From Zymoseptoria tritici IPO323 (lineage: Eukaryota > Ascomycota > Dothideomycetes > Mycosphaerellales > Mycosphaerellaceae), in contig NC_018198.1 of NCBI RefSeq assembly GCF_000219625.1, positions 186,001 to 250,000 on the forward strand: a stretch of DNA of 64,000 nt, in the 5' to 3' direction. The notes under the pieces were generated by a model. It searched no databases, was not told where the DNA came from, and worked only from the letters and a program-made list of their open reading frames with translations. A program made the translations under genes and the position numbers. Positions 32,650 to 43,672 of this stretch are shown piece by piece (position 1 is the stretch's first letter; every line of letters starts with the position of its first letter).

Positions 32650-34090
32650 GATCGACCTATAATAACTTATTTCGAAGCTCTATCGTTAACGGATTACTAG
32701 GCGGCTTAGTCGGCTTCTTTATACTAGTATTCTTTGTACTAGTCTTCTTTATACTAGTCTTCTTAATACGCTACTTCTTACGTTATAGTTATTATAGCGA
32801 CTCTAGTAGTAGTATAGCGTCCTTATTATCCCTATTAGGACCGCTAATAGTCGGCTCCGTCGGAGTTAGCGTTAGCGTCGGTCTCTATATATATTTATTT
32901 ATCGATAGATCCTCGCCTATAAGACCGCCCTCGCCTATAAGGTTAAAGGTAAAGTCGTAGTTATTAACGGGGCTATTATTATAGCTAGTCGTAGTACGCT
33001 CGTCGATACGTTCGTCGGTAGGGCCTACGCCCTAGTCGACTCTATCGCCTATATTCGAACTCTTTTTAGAGGCGCCGCGGCCGGCCTACCTCTTATCGCT
33101 ATCGGCTAAATCGGAGTTATCTAAAAGCTTACTATATATAATGCCCTAACTAGCTAGATCCGGCTTATTACGTTTACCCTCTATCGAGAATACTCGGATA
33201 GCGCGCTTCTCTCTTCTCTAGATTTCTACTATCTTCGCCTAGTAATCTATAACTTAGCCGGCGATCTCTATAACGAGGGTAGGATTAATACCCTCTCTCT
33301 TATTATACTCCCTATTCTCCGCCCTTACCTTATCTCGAGCTACTATCTCCCTACGAATAGCTATTATTTATAGATTCTTCTTAACTTTAGTATTAACCTT
33401 TATATACGTATACTTCTTTATCCGGTCTAAATATATATATAAGAGGATAGTAACGGTATAGACTTACTTCTATAGTTTACCTTTACTATATATTATAATA
33501 TCGAACGGCTATAGGTTAGTAGCCGTATCGCTAGTTAAAATCGCTTACTTTAATATATCCGCGAGGCCGTCGTCGACGGTAATACCGGTAACGGCGCTAT
33601 ATTCGAAGAAGCCCTCTCGAAGACTTAGTAGCCGAATATCGCTCTATATTATACGAGAAAGTAGGAATCTAAGGAAGTCTTCTAGATTTATATAATCGTC
33701 TAGCATTTATTAGGTAAAACTATTAGCCCTATTATATACGTATTTAAGTAGAGTATATATCTTAGTTAACGACTTCTTAGATATATAGTACTAAAGCTCG
33801 TTGTAAGGGTCTGAACCGAAGTTACGCACAAAGGTCCAGATCCGAATGTATGAAATTCTAAAGCTACCGAAAAGAAGATCTATCTAGAACAACGGAACGT
33901 CGAGTATAAGCTGTGTGTGCGCGTAGCGTCGCTTGGCGCATACGTGGCCTTCTAGTCGGCCGAAAGGAAGCTTGTTCCCGATTCGGCCTAGTGGATTTCT
34001 GAACCGGCGTTCGTCCGTTAGGCGTTGGCCCAGGCATCGGCACAGCCGATGCAGCCTTAGGCACCAGCCTCTGACACTCGTAGATAATAA
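32650..34090 (-). pseudogene. Unidentified E2 protein on the minus strand, RIP-degraded
   Basis: A minus-strand frame continues for about 480 codons, interrupted almost only by TAG and TAA that fit CAG/CAA to stop changes. Segments visible in order: LPFGRLEGHVCAKRRYAHTQ, DLLFGSFRISYIRIWTFVRN, SDPYNELWYYISKKSLTKIY, LEDFLRFLLSRII, VTGITVDDGLADILKQAIL. They continue with TNLQPFDIIIYSKGK, INPTLVIEIAGQVIDYQAK and a Lys/Thr-rich end. I do not recognise the family. The 33795-34090 part has normal CA and TG content, so RIP is uneven along this gene. The 5' end is not resolved. Third gene of E2 (inference). Confidence 0.4.
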
Positions 34091-35269
34091 CGCGGACGTA
34101 GAAGAACTCGGGTAGGATACTCCTCGGTACTAGAGCCTTCCCTCTACGACTACCTAGCGGCTTACGTAGTAACGGCGATAGTAATACTAGAGTTCCTAGG
34201 TCGTCGGAAGCTCTTAGTTACCGTACTAAGATCGCTACGGCGCCGGCACTACTAGCCTATATAGGGAACCCGGCGAAACTATATTATTACGGTCGTAGTT
34301 AGGTTCTAGAGGTACTCGTCTATCTATACCCCTCGGATTCGTTTAGTAAAGATATAAAGGAGGTATAGCTACTACTCGTAGCGGCGTTCGGAGGTAGTAG
34401 TAGGGAACGTCTTAGATTCGGCCGGTTATAATCCTCGTAGAAGTCGTCCTCGTCGAGTTACTACTATATATACGGCCGTCCGATAACGGTATAATTAGTA
34501 CCCTATAGGCGGCGTTCTTTACGTACTACTATATTATAAGAGACCGTAGCAAATATAGAGGTTATAAGGTAAAGGAGTTAGCGAGGGGATAAGGAATATA
34601 TATAGAATAAGAGTATATAACATCCCTTAGTACGAGTCTAGAGGCGGTAAGACTCCTTATACCTAGGGGAGGGTCTCGAACGCTTAACGAATAGCTACGA
34701 ACGTAGGGTCTACGCGGGATACGAGGGGATTACCGGCTCTACTATTAGTTCCGGTCGCCCTATAAACCTTAATAATAAACTATTATAGCCTAATTAGGTA
34801 GGGCGAATGCTAGTCGAATAGCCGCGAATAACTACGATCGCTAGGCTATATAAGGAGACTACCTCTCTACCGCCTAGAGTCGCTAAACTCGATGCCGACT
34901 ATAGCTATTATATATTACCTTTAATTAAACTAAATCTACCGGAGCCTAATAGCTTAGTTAGTAAATATATCCGGCGAGTCGATCGAGGATCGTAGGATTA
35001 GATTAATAGGGGACCCCTATCCCGTTCGCGGCTACTCGACTAGCGTTCGCGGTTACGTATTCCTAATCGAATCTACTATCGATCTCTCGTAGACTCCTTA
35101 TTAGACTCCTTAGTCCGGTTCTTTATATTAGGCCCGTTTCTTTTCTATAGCGGTAGTAAAGCGCTTACCTTACTTCTATCGTACTTAATACCTCCCTTAA
35201 CGTCTCTTCCGTATACGATCTAGGTTGCTACGCTCGCGCTATAGACTACTAGGCCCTATTAGTAAGAGT
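34091..35269. other. RIP-degraded spacer in E2
   Basis: 1.2 kb between the minus-strand ORF and the integrase pseudogene, probably containing their divergent 5' regions. No frame or repeat that I can support. Confidence 0.3.
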
Positions 35270-37310
35270 AGTAGAGGTAGAAGACTTCCGTAAATAGATT
35301 ATAGTACGTATCGCCGACGGCTCCTCGTAGGTAACGGTTCGTAGAGATCTGTTTAGTCTATATAACATCGATATACCTAAGCGGACGTTCTAAAGGAAGC
35401 TAAAGGAGTAGGGAGTTAAGCATCTATCTAAACGTCTAGCGGTAAAGGATATAGTTATACTACGATATCGGATCGCTTATACGTTCTACGTTCTTCGGTA
35501 TAGCGACGAATATACCTCTCGTCTCCTAGAAGACGATAGATTCGTTATTAGGCCGAAACGTATAAAGAAGATCCGTAAGAAGATAGGCCTATTAAAGAAG
35601 GTTACCGCGGTTAACCGCGAAGCCGCTAAAGAGGCGATTCGTACGGTCCTTCGCGAGGAGCTAGACGATAGCGATATCGAGGGTCTTAGTCGACGACTAC
35701 TATACGAGTATATAAGGAACAAATAGACTATCGTCGGCTAGAAGAGAGTATATAACATCCTAAGGGAGCTAAATCTAGACGCCGTTTACTAGCGAATATA
35801 TACCGCAAAGTAGCACCGTAGAGCTATAATCCTTCTAGGACCGAATTATACTTAGTCGATAGACGCCTACTATAAGATAGAGTACTTCGGCTTCTAGATA
35901 TATAGCTGTACGGATGCATTTGCCCGTTATATTACTTAGATCTATATTAGGATTACTAGAAGGACCTAGGTATCGGTATAGAAGTAGTACGTTAAAACGG
36001 CTAACGAGGGGAAGGTAATATATACGATTAGTTCTCGAATAAAGCGCCGTAGTTAGTGAGCTAACAACTTCGAGCCCTTATGTACTCTAAAGCGATCGCG
36101 GTAGCGAGACTCGTTATATAGCCGATGCTTACCTCTCCCTCCGGCGGCAACTCTACGACGGACCCGAGGTAGGTAGACGTCTACCGAGTAGACCGCGAGT
36201 AAGTAACGAACTAATACTAGAGCCCTAGCCGCTTATCTTCGATAAGTGCTTCCGGTACGGCACTAGTAAGATAAACTAACGTATCGAGAGCTAGTAGCGT
36301 TAGTAGACCGCTAGTACTGCTCGTTAGCGTTAGTTCTTTATAGAGCTATACCTATAAGGGCTTTACTTAAAGAAGAACAAATACGACCGGATTGCTATAC
36401 TATTTATATATATACTAATAATAAGGTCTACCATCCTTAACTTTATACACCTCTAGAACACTTATTATATCCGGTTAGACAAGAAACGTCTATAGGTCGT
36501 TAGTAGCATGCCGCATTCTATATACTTTAACCTAAGGTTGTTCGATGCCGAGTAGATAGGCGTTTACGTTCTAGGAGAACTTCTAGAGCCGATAAAGAGG
36601 GACCTTAAAGGTGCGTTCGTAGTACGTTCGTACGACGTTCGCTTATTGTTCTGCCTCGCCGTTTGCTCTATATCCGCTATTAATAACGAGAACCTCCCTA
36701 AGCTAGATAGACTAGGAGTAAGGAGCGGGCCTAAGGGTACTCGGCGAGGACGTTCGTTACTCGTTCGTACCCTATTCGTACCTCCTACTTATTTACTATC
36801 CTAGCTTATACTCCGAGCCTAACACTAATAATATTAATATAGGTTTTGCGCTTAATAAGCACCTTCTAGCAGCGATAATAGAGTAGTACGAGTAGGTTTT
36901 ATAAGGGTAGGGCTTTGTAGTACCGGTTTCTAGTAAAGCTACGGACCGAGAGAAGTTTCGCATCTATCCGTAGGTATATATAACTCTCCGGAGTGCTATT
37001 CGTAAGCTGTTTCGCGTACATAGTAACGATGCCTTAGCCGAATGCTTAAAGCTATATACTTCCGAGTACTAGAGGCCTAATCTAAATAACGACTTTATAT
37101 ATCGAGAGGCTAATAAGCGAGTATTCGACGGCCTAGAGCTAGAAGGTTACGAGGAGCCTACCGGCGTTAATACGATAGAGTAAGGCGATAAGGAGGAGTT
37201 TAATAATAATATACCGGAGTAGTTTCTAGGCCCTCGAGATAATAGCTTTATTATAGACTTAATAGTAGCGCTAAATCGATATCGCTAGTAGCGCGGCGAG
37301 CATGTTTAAA
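35270..37310 (+). pseudogene. Integrase-core (rve, DDE) transposase of E2, RIP-inactivated
   Basis: The N-terminal part reads VRRDLFSLYNIDIPKRTF, LKEWGVKHLSKRLAVKDIVI and KRIKKIRKKIGLLKKVTA, a DNA-binding-like helical region. The core has GPNYTWSIDAYYKIEYFGF (first Asp), DAFARYITWIYIRITRR, YVLWSDRGSETRYIADAYLSL (second Asp), RYGTSKINWRIESWWRWW (Glu), and then IRSTILNFIHLWNTYYIR. The TS.INxRIESWW block is diagnostic of the rve-like integrase core family. An intron at 36611-36842 (GTGCGT to ATATAG) separates the C-terminal exon with YREANKRVFDGLELEGYEEP. It has the same domain order as the E1 protein but is clearly diverged from it. Trp codons have become TAG throughout. Confidence 0.78.
36611..36842 (+). 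other. Intron in the E2 integrase gene, rich in GTRCGTTCGT words
   Basis: 232 bp, from GTGCGTTCGTAGTACG to CTAACACTAATAATATTAATATAG-type 3' end (branch-like CCTAACAC). Copies of the E2 motif (GTTCGTAGTACGTTCG, ACGTTCGTTACTCGTTCG) occur near its 5' end and middle. Confidence 0.55.
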
Positions 37311-37383
37311 GGCCCTATATATATATATAATACGGACTAAGGAGTCTAACAATGTATTATTTAGAGAGTCTTAATGTACGAAT

Positions 37384-38166
37384 TTATAGCGAACGAGGTA
37401 CGAATATACGTAAAGGCTTCTCTTATTGCTACTACTACTATCTACTACTACTACTACTGTCTACTACTACTATCGCTATCTACTACTACTACTTCTACTT
37501 CTCTAGCCGCTCCTCCTCTATATATTTAATAGGGTCGGTTACGCCCTTATATAGCGGTCCGCGAACAAGTAGAATAGGCTCTTTACCGGAGGCCGCGATC
37601 TTACTTAAGTCTGTTTCTTAAGGTAGTTAATCCGGAAAGTTCTTACTAAAGACTAACGTAAAGGTCTAGCGCTTAAGATCGTCCGCTACGTAGGTAGTCT
37701 ATAATAGCTATTTCTTATATAGCGTAAGCGTCTCGCGCGTCTCCTTCTTAAACGCCGTAAGGGATTTAAATACCTTCTATACGTTCGTATCGACCTTACT
37801 AGCCTTTATCTCGACGGCGTCGAGTCTAGACTAGAGTAAAGTAGTAGTCTACTCGGCGGTAGTAGTACGCTTATCTAATGCCGCTATATAGCCGTCGACT
37901 ACCGCTATACGGTCTTCGTATACCGCTATACGGACTTCGGCTACTACTATACGGTCTTCGAGGGAGGGAGGGGTAGGAGCGGTTATCGAGTAGATATCGT
38001 AGCCCTTAAGGACGTTAGTAAGTGCGAACATACTACAATTAGACTACGAACGACTTACGGTCTTACCGCTAAAGCGGTAATAGGCGTAAGCCTCTTTCCT
38101 CGCGTCCCTCTAGACGTAGTAGGCGTAACCGAGGTTTCTACTACGAGTATAGCTAAGAGTAAACAT
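37384..38166 (-). pseudogene. CxxC zinc-binding and coiled-coil protein of E2
   Basis: A 260-codon minus-strand frame without indels from the ATG at 38164-38166 (MFTLSYTRSRNLGYAYYVQR) to TAA at 37384-37386. The motif GYAYYVQRDARKEAYAYYRF becomes CAYC-x8-CAYC if Tyr TAC is read back to Cys TGC, the usual RIP change. A second Met block (MFALTNVLKGYDIYS) and a coiled coil follow (DRIVVAEVRIAVYEDRIAVV, DAVEIKASKVDTNVQKVFKS), then a Gln-rich tail now full of TAG. Its place and orientation relative to the integrase gene equal those of 25765-26539 in E1, so I regard the two as homologous accessory genes. Confidence 0.55.
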
Positions 38167-39348
38167 TAGCGATTATTTAGTAAACGAGTAGCGAACGGGA
38201 CAGTAAGACTTATATAGTATAGGCTAGCGAAGCATTAATACCTTTATTCGTCTCGGCTATACGTCTAGCGGAATTATACTTCCTAAGTTTCGTACTACGT
38301 AAGTTAGCTTTAATATATAAATAGTAGTAAGATAGATATATAGTATAGCCGACGTAGCCTTATTTATAAGCTCCTCCTAGATAGTATACTACGAACGTAA
38401 TAAGCTAGGGTAAGCGGCTCTATCGTAGGTCTCGCTCGCGGTATAAAGAAGATCGTTCTATTTAAAGAGGGAGTAGCTATAGTAGTACTCTACGAGTTTA
38501 GGGCGGCGGAGTCTATAAGCGATTAATATACGAATAAGTAGCGAACGGCCTAACGACTTACCCTCGGAGCTTAGCCGGTAGAGGAGAAGGCGGTATATAT
38601 AATAGTAATAAGGGCGGAGATAGTAGTAGTAAGGGCGGAGGTAGTAGTAGAGGACTAAAATTAACGATTAGTACTACGAATATATAGTAAATAGTAGGAG
38701 AAGAACCTATATATTACTTATCTTAGAATCGATAGTAGTAAGAAGACTAAAAGGGTATTAGTACTAGTATATATCTAAAGTTATAAAGGAGAAGGAAGGG
38801 ATCGCTTACGAGTCTACGGCCGATATAGTAGTAGTAACGATAGTAGTAATAAGGAGTTCGGCGGCGGTAATAGTAAGGTCGGAGACGGCGGTCGTAATAG
38901 TAATATAATAAGATTAAATAAGTACTATTAAGTAGCGTAATTATATAGGTAGCGCGTACGTAATAGTAGTAGTAGTAATTAAAGAGACTAATTCGAGAGA
39001 AGTTTTTAAAGGACGTAAGGTTAAAATATTAATAATAATAAGTATATAGTATATTTAGCCCGCGATTTACTCGCGAGCACCGTACGAGCGCACCGCGAGT
39101 AAGAGCTAATAATAGGAATAAAGCTATTATATTGTTAGGGTCGTAATATAGTTAAAGGGCGTTATTTACTTATAATACGTACGCCGGTCGAGCTAGTAAT
39201 ACTATTCCTACCGAGTTTTTATAGTTTTCTATCGGTAGGATTTTAAACATTTAATTAAGACTAGTTTAGACATACTCGCACCTATTTGTAGTGCGTTCGC
39301 GTCCGTAATAATCTTTAAAGGACGTAGTAAAGTCCTAAAGTAAGAATT
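38167..39348. other. Right interior of E2, RIP-degraded, no gene seen
   Basis: AGTAGT-rich degraded sequence; scattered ACGAACG/CGTTCGT motif copies (38384-38400, 38530-38545, 39289-39305). No frame with family features. Confidence 0.35.
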
Positions 39349-39403
39349 TAAAGAAATTCGGCTAATTCCGAAATTTCTAGAATTTAGCGGTGTAGGCTAT
39401 TTA
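39349..39403 (-). repeat. Right terminal inverted repeat of E2
   Basis: Reverse complement starts TAAATAGCCTACACCGCTAA and contains CCGAATTTCTTTAAA. After removal of the Harbinger element the tip reads CAAATAGCC, closer still to the left end. Confidence 0.65.
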
Positions 39404-39461
39404 GGACCTGTCCGGTTAAGATTTGGCGTAAGATTTAACGGCGTAAACTTACGCCAAATAA
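39404..39461 (+). repeat. Left end of Harbinger: TIR plus 12-bp inverted repeat
   Basis: Terminal GGACCTGTCCGGTTAAG is followed by ATTTGGCGTAAG and, 15 bp later, its perfect complement CTTACGCCAAAT, so the end can fold into a hairpin. A second ACCTGTTCGGTTAAGCGG copy lies at about 39486-39503. Confidence 0.75.
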
Positions 39462-39748
39462 GCTATTTAACGTCGAATCTACTACCTGTTCGGTTAAGCG
39501 GTAAGGATTAAGCACTTACGCGGCGTAAGAACGAGCGGCGTAAGATTAGAGTTCGTATAGTGCAACGGCTAGTAAGATAGCTAATAAGAGCTGTTATCGT
39601 TTACGCCGGTAGCTCGGATTCTTAATCCTACTCCGGAGTAGGTTTAAGAGCTAGCGTAAGTAACTAGCGTGTTATCGTCGTAAACGCGTTCGTCGTAGTA
39701 TATTCGTTCCTATTGCTATTACTATTAGTTAGTTAGTTAGTTATTACT

Positions 39749-41070
39749 ATGCTACTAAGGATTCGGAAGCCCTCGAAGAAGGCGTTGTTATCGTAGCCGC
39801 TTACGTAGAGTAAGTAGCTACCGAGCTAGTCGTCTACCCCTATACCTCTAACAACCCCTACGGCGACACCGAGTATATTTAAAACCCCTGCTCGCAAAAC
39901 CCCTACTATTAAACCGCAGCTAACACTACGCTAGCTAACACTACGCTAGCTAACACTACGCTAGCTAACACTAATCGTAGCGCGTCCTTAGTCCGTGCCG
40001 GTAGAGTCTATTAAAGAGGTTAAACAGCCGAAGGAGGTAGAAGATAAGAGCGTTAGCGTTTAGATAAGCGGCGAAACGGATAGAAGCGGTAGTAGTAATA
40101 AGAGCGCTGCTCCGGAGCAGTTATAAGGCGTTGTTGTTAGTGCTCGCTTTACGTAGTAAGACTATAAGGTTAAGGCTATAGTATGTAGCCTAAACAAGTC
40201 CTTAGAAGCTAGTATGCGCGTAGATAGTAGTATTAAAGAAGTAGCGGTCGTTGCAGCGGTAGAGGCTATTAAAGTAGTCGCACCGGTTAGCCGCTATAGC
40301 TTCTTTACTAACGGCAGCGTCGGCGGTAAGGTTAAGGGCCTTAAAAGCGAGTAGAAGATATAGAACGAGATACTCTTATTATCCGGCTAGGGATTCGACG
40401 AGGATACTAGCTATCTATTCGCCGAGGTAGAGGTTATAGACCTTTACTTCGCTGTCTATAAGAATGCTCGGAAGTTTACTAAGAAGCCGTTGTTTATAGC
40501 GACTAAGCTAGATTAGTTGTTTCGTAATATAGCGGCTACCGGCGTATACGCTACTAGTATTAGTATAACCGCGGACGAGTCGCTCGGAACGGACGTTAAG
40601 GTAGACGACGTAACTGCTCGCAAGAGGCGTACGACGGAGCTAGCTCGTAAGAAGAAGCGTACGAGGGTCGATTCGGAAGGTGCGATATATTATCTAGCTA
40701 ATGTTCTACGAGAAACGTTAGTAGCCCTAGCGCTACAACTTACGCTAGAGTAGTTAATATTAAAGGCAGTGTTCTTACTAGATATAAAGCCGTACGAAGG
40801 ACTAAAGCCGTAGTAGCGAGTCCTCGTTTATTAGCGCATAAAGGAGATCGGAATACTAGAGTATTAGTGCGACGTAGTAGATTCGGATTATAAGGAGGCG
40901 TTCGTGTTCTAAGCGGTAGATAAGTTAAAGGGCTAGTACGACTTTAAGAGGGCTAGTAGGGCTGCTAGTAGTAGTAGTATTGTTAGTAGAAGAAGGTCGT
41001 CGAGCGGTGCGGAAGAAGGAAGTAAGGACGGTAAGGTCGATAATAAGTTAGCTTAATTCGAGAAAACCGT
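39749..41070 (+). pseudogene. Second ORF of the Harbinger element
   Basis: The plus-strand frame from the ATG at 39749 has Pro/Thr-rich and repeat sequence at the N-terminus, VPVESIKEVKQPKEVEDKSV and a helical block SYLFAEVEVIDLYFAVYKNA. It continues with RKFTKKPLFIATKLD, ATGVYATSISITADESLGTD, a Lys/Arg-rich segment (RRTTELARKKKRTRVDSEG) and ANVLRETLVALALQLTLE. Fungal and plant Harbingers carry a second, Myb/SANT-like DNA-binding protein opposite the transposase. Position and basic character fit that role, but I see no clear Myb triplet of Trp residues (RIP could have removed them). Interrupted by TAG and TAA. Confidence 0.5.
39920..39979. repeat. 15-bp tandem repeat in Harbinger ORF2
   Basis: CTAACACTACGCTAG occurs three times perfectly, plus one degenerate unit, inside the N-terminal part of the ORF. 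Confidence 0.75.
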
Positions 41071-41294
41071 ACGTACGTCTTAGCGGGAAAAGAGAAGTAG
41101 AAGTTATAAAGATTGTCCGTTAAAATTCGTAGTATAGCCCTACTTTATAGCAATTTATACTAAAAAACACCCCTTTTTTAGCACTCTTCCGAAGAGTAAT
41201 AGATAGCTACTACAACACCCTCCTATTCCTTAAATTAACTAAATTTCCCCCTTAATTTCCGACTTCTTAAACTAACCTCGTCGATTAACGACTA

Positions 41295-41552
41295 TTTAAT
41301 TAATACTATCTACTACCTCTTCGACTAGATACTCCTTATACGACGCCTATATATCCCTCGCTAACTAACCCCTTATTATAGTTATCGTCGTCCTCGGAGC
41401 TATATCCTCCTCGCGCTACGCTACCTCGTCGTCGAACGGCCGGTAGTTCGTATTATCTTCTACTAGCTATACCGGCGGTGCGCGACCGAATCCTATTAAT
41501 ACGTTGTATATAGCGACATAGGCATATACTAGCTACACTTACGTAGCTATAC
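41295..41552 (-). pseudogene. Harbinger transposase, C-terminal part, beyond the LINE
   Basis: Continues the frame broken at 47135-47146: after PFGIAT it reads (W)V(W)LVYAYVAIYNVLIGFGR, NTNYRPFDDEVA, and IRG(W)LARDI(W)ASYKEYLVEEV, ending TAA at 41295-41297. The YAxxAxxNxI segment after the FGILKKRFRIF block is the normal C-terminus of DDE_Tnp_4 transposases. The sequence ACGTAGCTATAC at its 5' edge is repeated on the other side of the LINE. Confidence 0.75.
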
Positions 41553-42505
41553 ACGAGCGGCATCGACATCCGCACTTCCATTGCACACCCAATATTGACC
41601 CGATTATCACCAAACACGCACCATTCGAAAGCCCTTATTAAGGCCGTTCCAACGAACCCGCATTCACCCCGCTGCCCTCAAAACCTACGCCGCTACTGGA
41701 GTTCAAAGATTCACCTTGTTGCCCCCTTTGGGGTGCAAATTTTCTGAACTCCGGGATTTGGCCCCCACCTCCGAAACCTTATTCCGACCTTACCTCCCCT
41801 ATACTCGGAATATTCCCTATTTAGGGTATTGCACAAGGAAGGTTCACAACCTGTACTACAACACTTTAACACACTACAACACAACTAATACGCCGCCGAT
41901 TCGGACGCCGTGTAGCCCGTTTGAAAGCCCTCGACGAGAGCTTTTATTCTAGCTATTAAACGCCTGATTTGGTCGAATTTTGAAAGAGCTAAAGGCCAAA
42001 CAAGAGCAGTGTTCCTAGGATATACAAACATATACATACACTTAGTTCTCTCTACACTAGAGTTACCTGTTGTCCTACGCCGCCGAGAGAGGAAGCTAAA
42101 GGAGCAGTGTAGTTTAGTAAGGACGAATTTGCACCTCTAGGGATTAGAGTAGTAGTACTAGCTATATAGCTAGATACTCTATATAGAGTATAGGCCTACC
42201 TTTCCCTAGAGACAAAGGTTGTCCCGAACCTGCTACGGCTACCCGCAGAACGCCTCTAAAGCCTACTATAAAGACGCACGTTGCTATAGGCTAGAGTACT
42301 TCCTAGAAGTAGAGGTATATTTATATATCTCTTCTCTCCTCTTTGAAGTATACCTTCTCCTACTTTGTATAGTAGGGAGAAGAGTGCCCTAGTGTCGCAA
42401 GTAGGCTAGGACCCGAACGCGATTAGAAATAGAGACGAACAAGCAGCCCTCTCGGCGTAAGACTACTAAGCCTCTTTTTAAACAACAAATAACAATAATA
42501 AGACA

Positions 42506-43672
42506 ATGTCTACTAAGACGGAAATGATAGACGCAAGCTTAGCCCCTTAGACTCTAAAAGCTACGGCTAGAGGGGACGAGGAAGTTACGTTTAAGTCTCT
42601 TAAAACCCTGCCGTTGCCGAAGGAACTACTAAAAAGAACCGGCATTCCTTTCCTACCTAGGAAAAGGCAAAACCCCTTCGAATTTAGTAGCTCCCCGACT
42701 CGTAGCCCTTCTCTCGGAAAGAAACAAACACTCTCTCGCACGCCCGCGAACGAGAAGATCCTACAAGCCCGACAGCTACTAGTCGAAGCGGCGGGGGATC
42801 TAGGCGGGTTTCTAGAAGAACAAACCCGGGTTCTCGACCTTCTCGAAGTCTTTCGGCACTTTACCGAGCGTACAGACTTTAGGACAACGTCCCAAATCCT
42901 CGCAAAGCAAGTCTCGAACCTAGAAACGACAACAAAGAAACTAGTAGTATAGGCAAAGAAGCCTACTTTCGCAGACGTTGTTAAGGGAGATAGCGGATCC
43001 GCTACCTCTACCTCTACCTCCTCGACAACAAAGATAACATAACAATAACAACAACAATAATAATAGTGGACGACCGTCTCCCGGAGGGCTAGTAAGCCGA
43101 AAGAACAAGCAGAACCGATGCCTCTTATCCTTGTACTAAAGGATAAAGAGAAGGAACTCGACTAGATCGCAACCCGAGACAAAATTAACGACGCTCTTAA
43201 AGGCGAAGACTAAGAGCTAGCTGTCCTTGCGATAAAGAAATCAGTTCGGGGTAACATTGTCCTAAACTTTGTAACAGAGAAAGCCCGCTAACGAACGATC
43301 GATAGCCTTACTAAGGTTACCGATATCGTAGGCGAGGCATAGGTAATAGAGGACTCTCTCTAGCATAAGGTCGTAGTCTACGGCGTCTCGACCGCGAACT
43401 TTAATACGCTAACGGGCCTATAGGACATTTAACGAGAAATTAAGACCTTTAATAGAGGTCTTAAACTCGCAGGCACCCCGATTTGGCTAACAAACGAAGA
43501 GAGAAGAAGGACTCTTACTAGGGCGACAGTTCTAGTAGGTTTTGCTACCGAGGAGGAGGCAAAAAGGGCTATTTAAAACCGTCTATACGTAGGCGCGGAC
43601 AGCCTAAGAGTCGAGAAGGCGAAGGATCGCATACAACAGAAAGGGAGGCCCCTAGAACGTTCTACATATTAG
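42506..43672 (+). pseudogene. LINE ORF1 (gag-like, nucleic-acid-binding)
   Basis: ATG at 42506 (MSTKTEMIDASLAP). It contains LPLPKELLKRTGIPFLPRKR, a helical segment ILQARQLLVEAAGDLGGFLE, and later MPLILVLKDKEKELDWIATR, KKSVRGNIVLNFVTEKAR, and TPIWLTNEERRRTLTRATVL, VGFATEEEAKRAI. This is the order of Tad1 ORF1 proteins, with an RRM-like or BAH-like central region. The expected C-terminal CCHC zinc knuckles are not visible before the frame reaches ORF2. The TAG at 43670-43672 may be the true stop or a mutated Trp. ORF1 proteins coat the retrotransposon RNA. Confidence 0.65.

Larger units (their letters stand above)
26845..39403. mobile_element. E2: about 12.5 kb TIR transposon, heavily RIP-mutated
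   Basis: The left end CAAATGGCCCACCCCGCC (26845 on) is matched by the reverse complement of 39349-39403. That end starts TAAATAGCCTACACCGCT, with 19 of the first 24 positions equal and four of the five differences C-to-T or G-to-A. Similarity resumes at CCGAATTTCT. Inside are an rve integrase pseudogene, an opposite-strand CxxC/coiled-coil pseudogene, a further minus-strand ORF, and an inserted 805-bp retroelement. E1 (left tip) and Harbinger (right tip) interrupt its termini, so the first six bases also exist at 21505-21510 and the last three at 48320-48322. No clean duplication flanking E2 was found. Confidence 0.65.
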
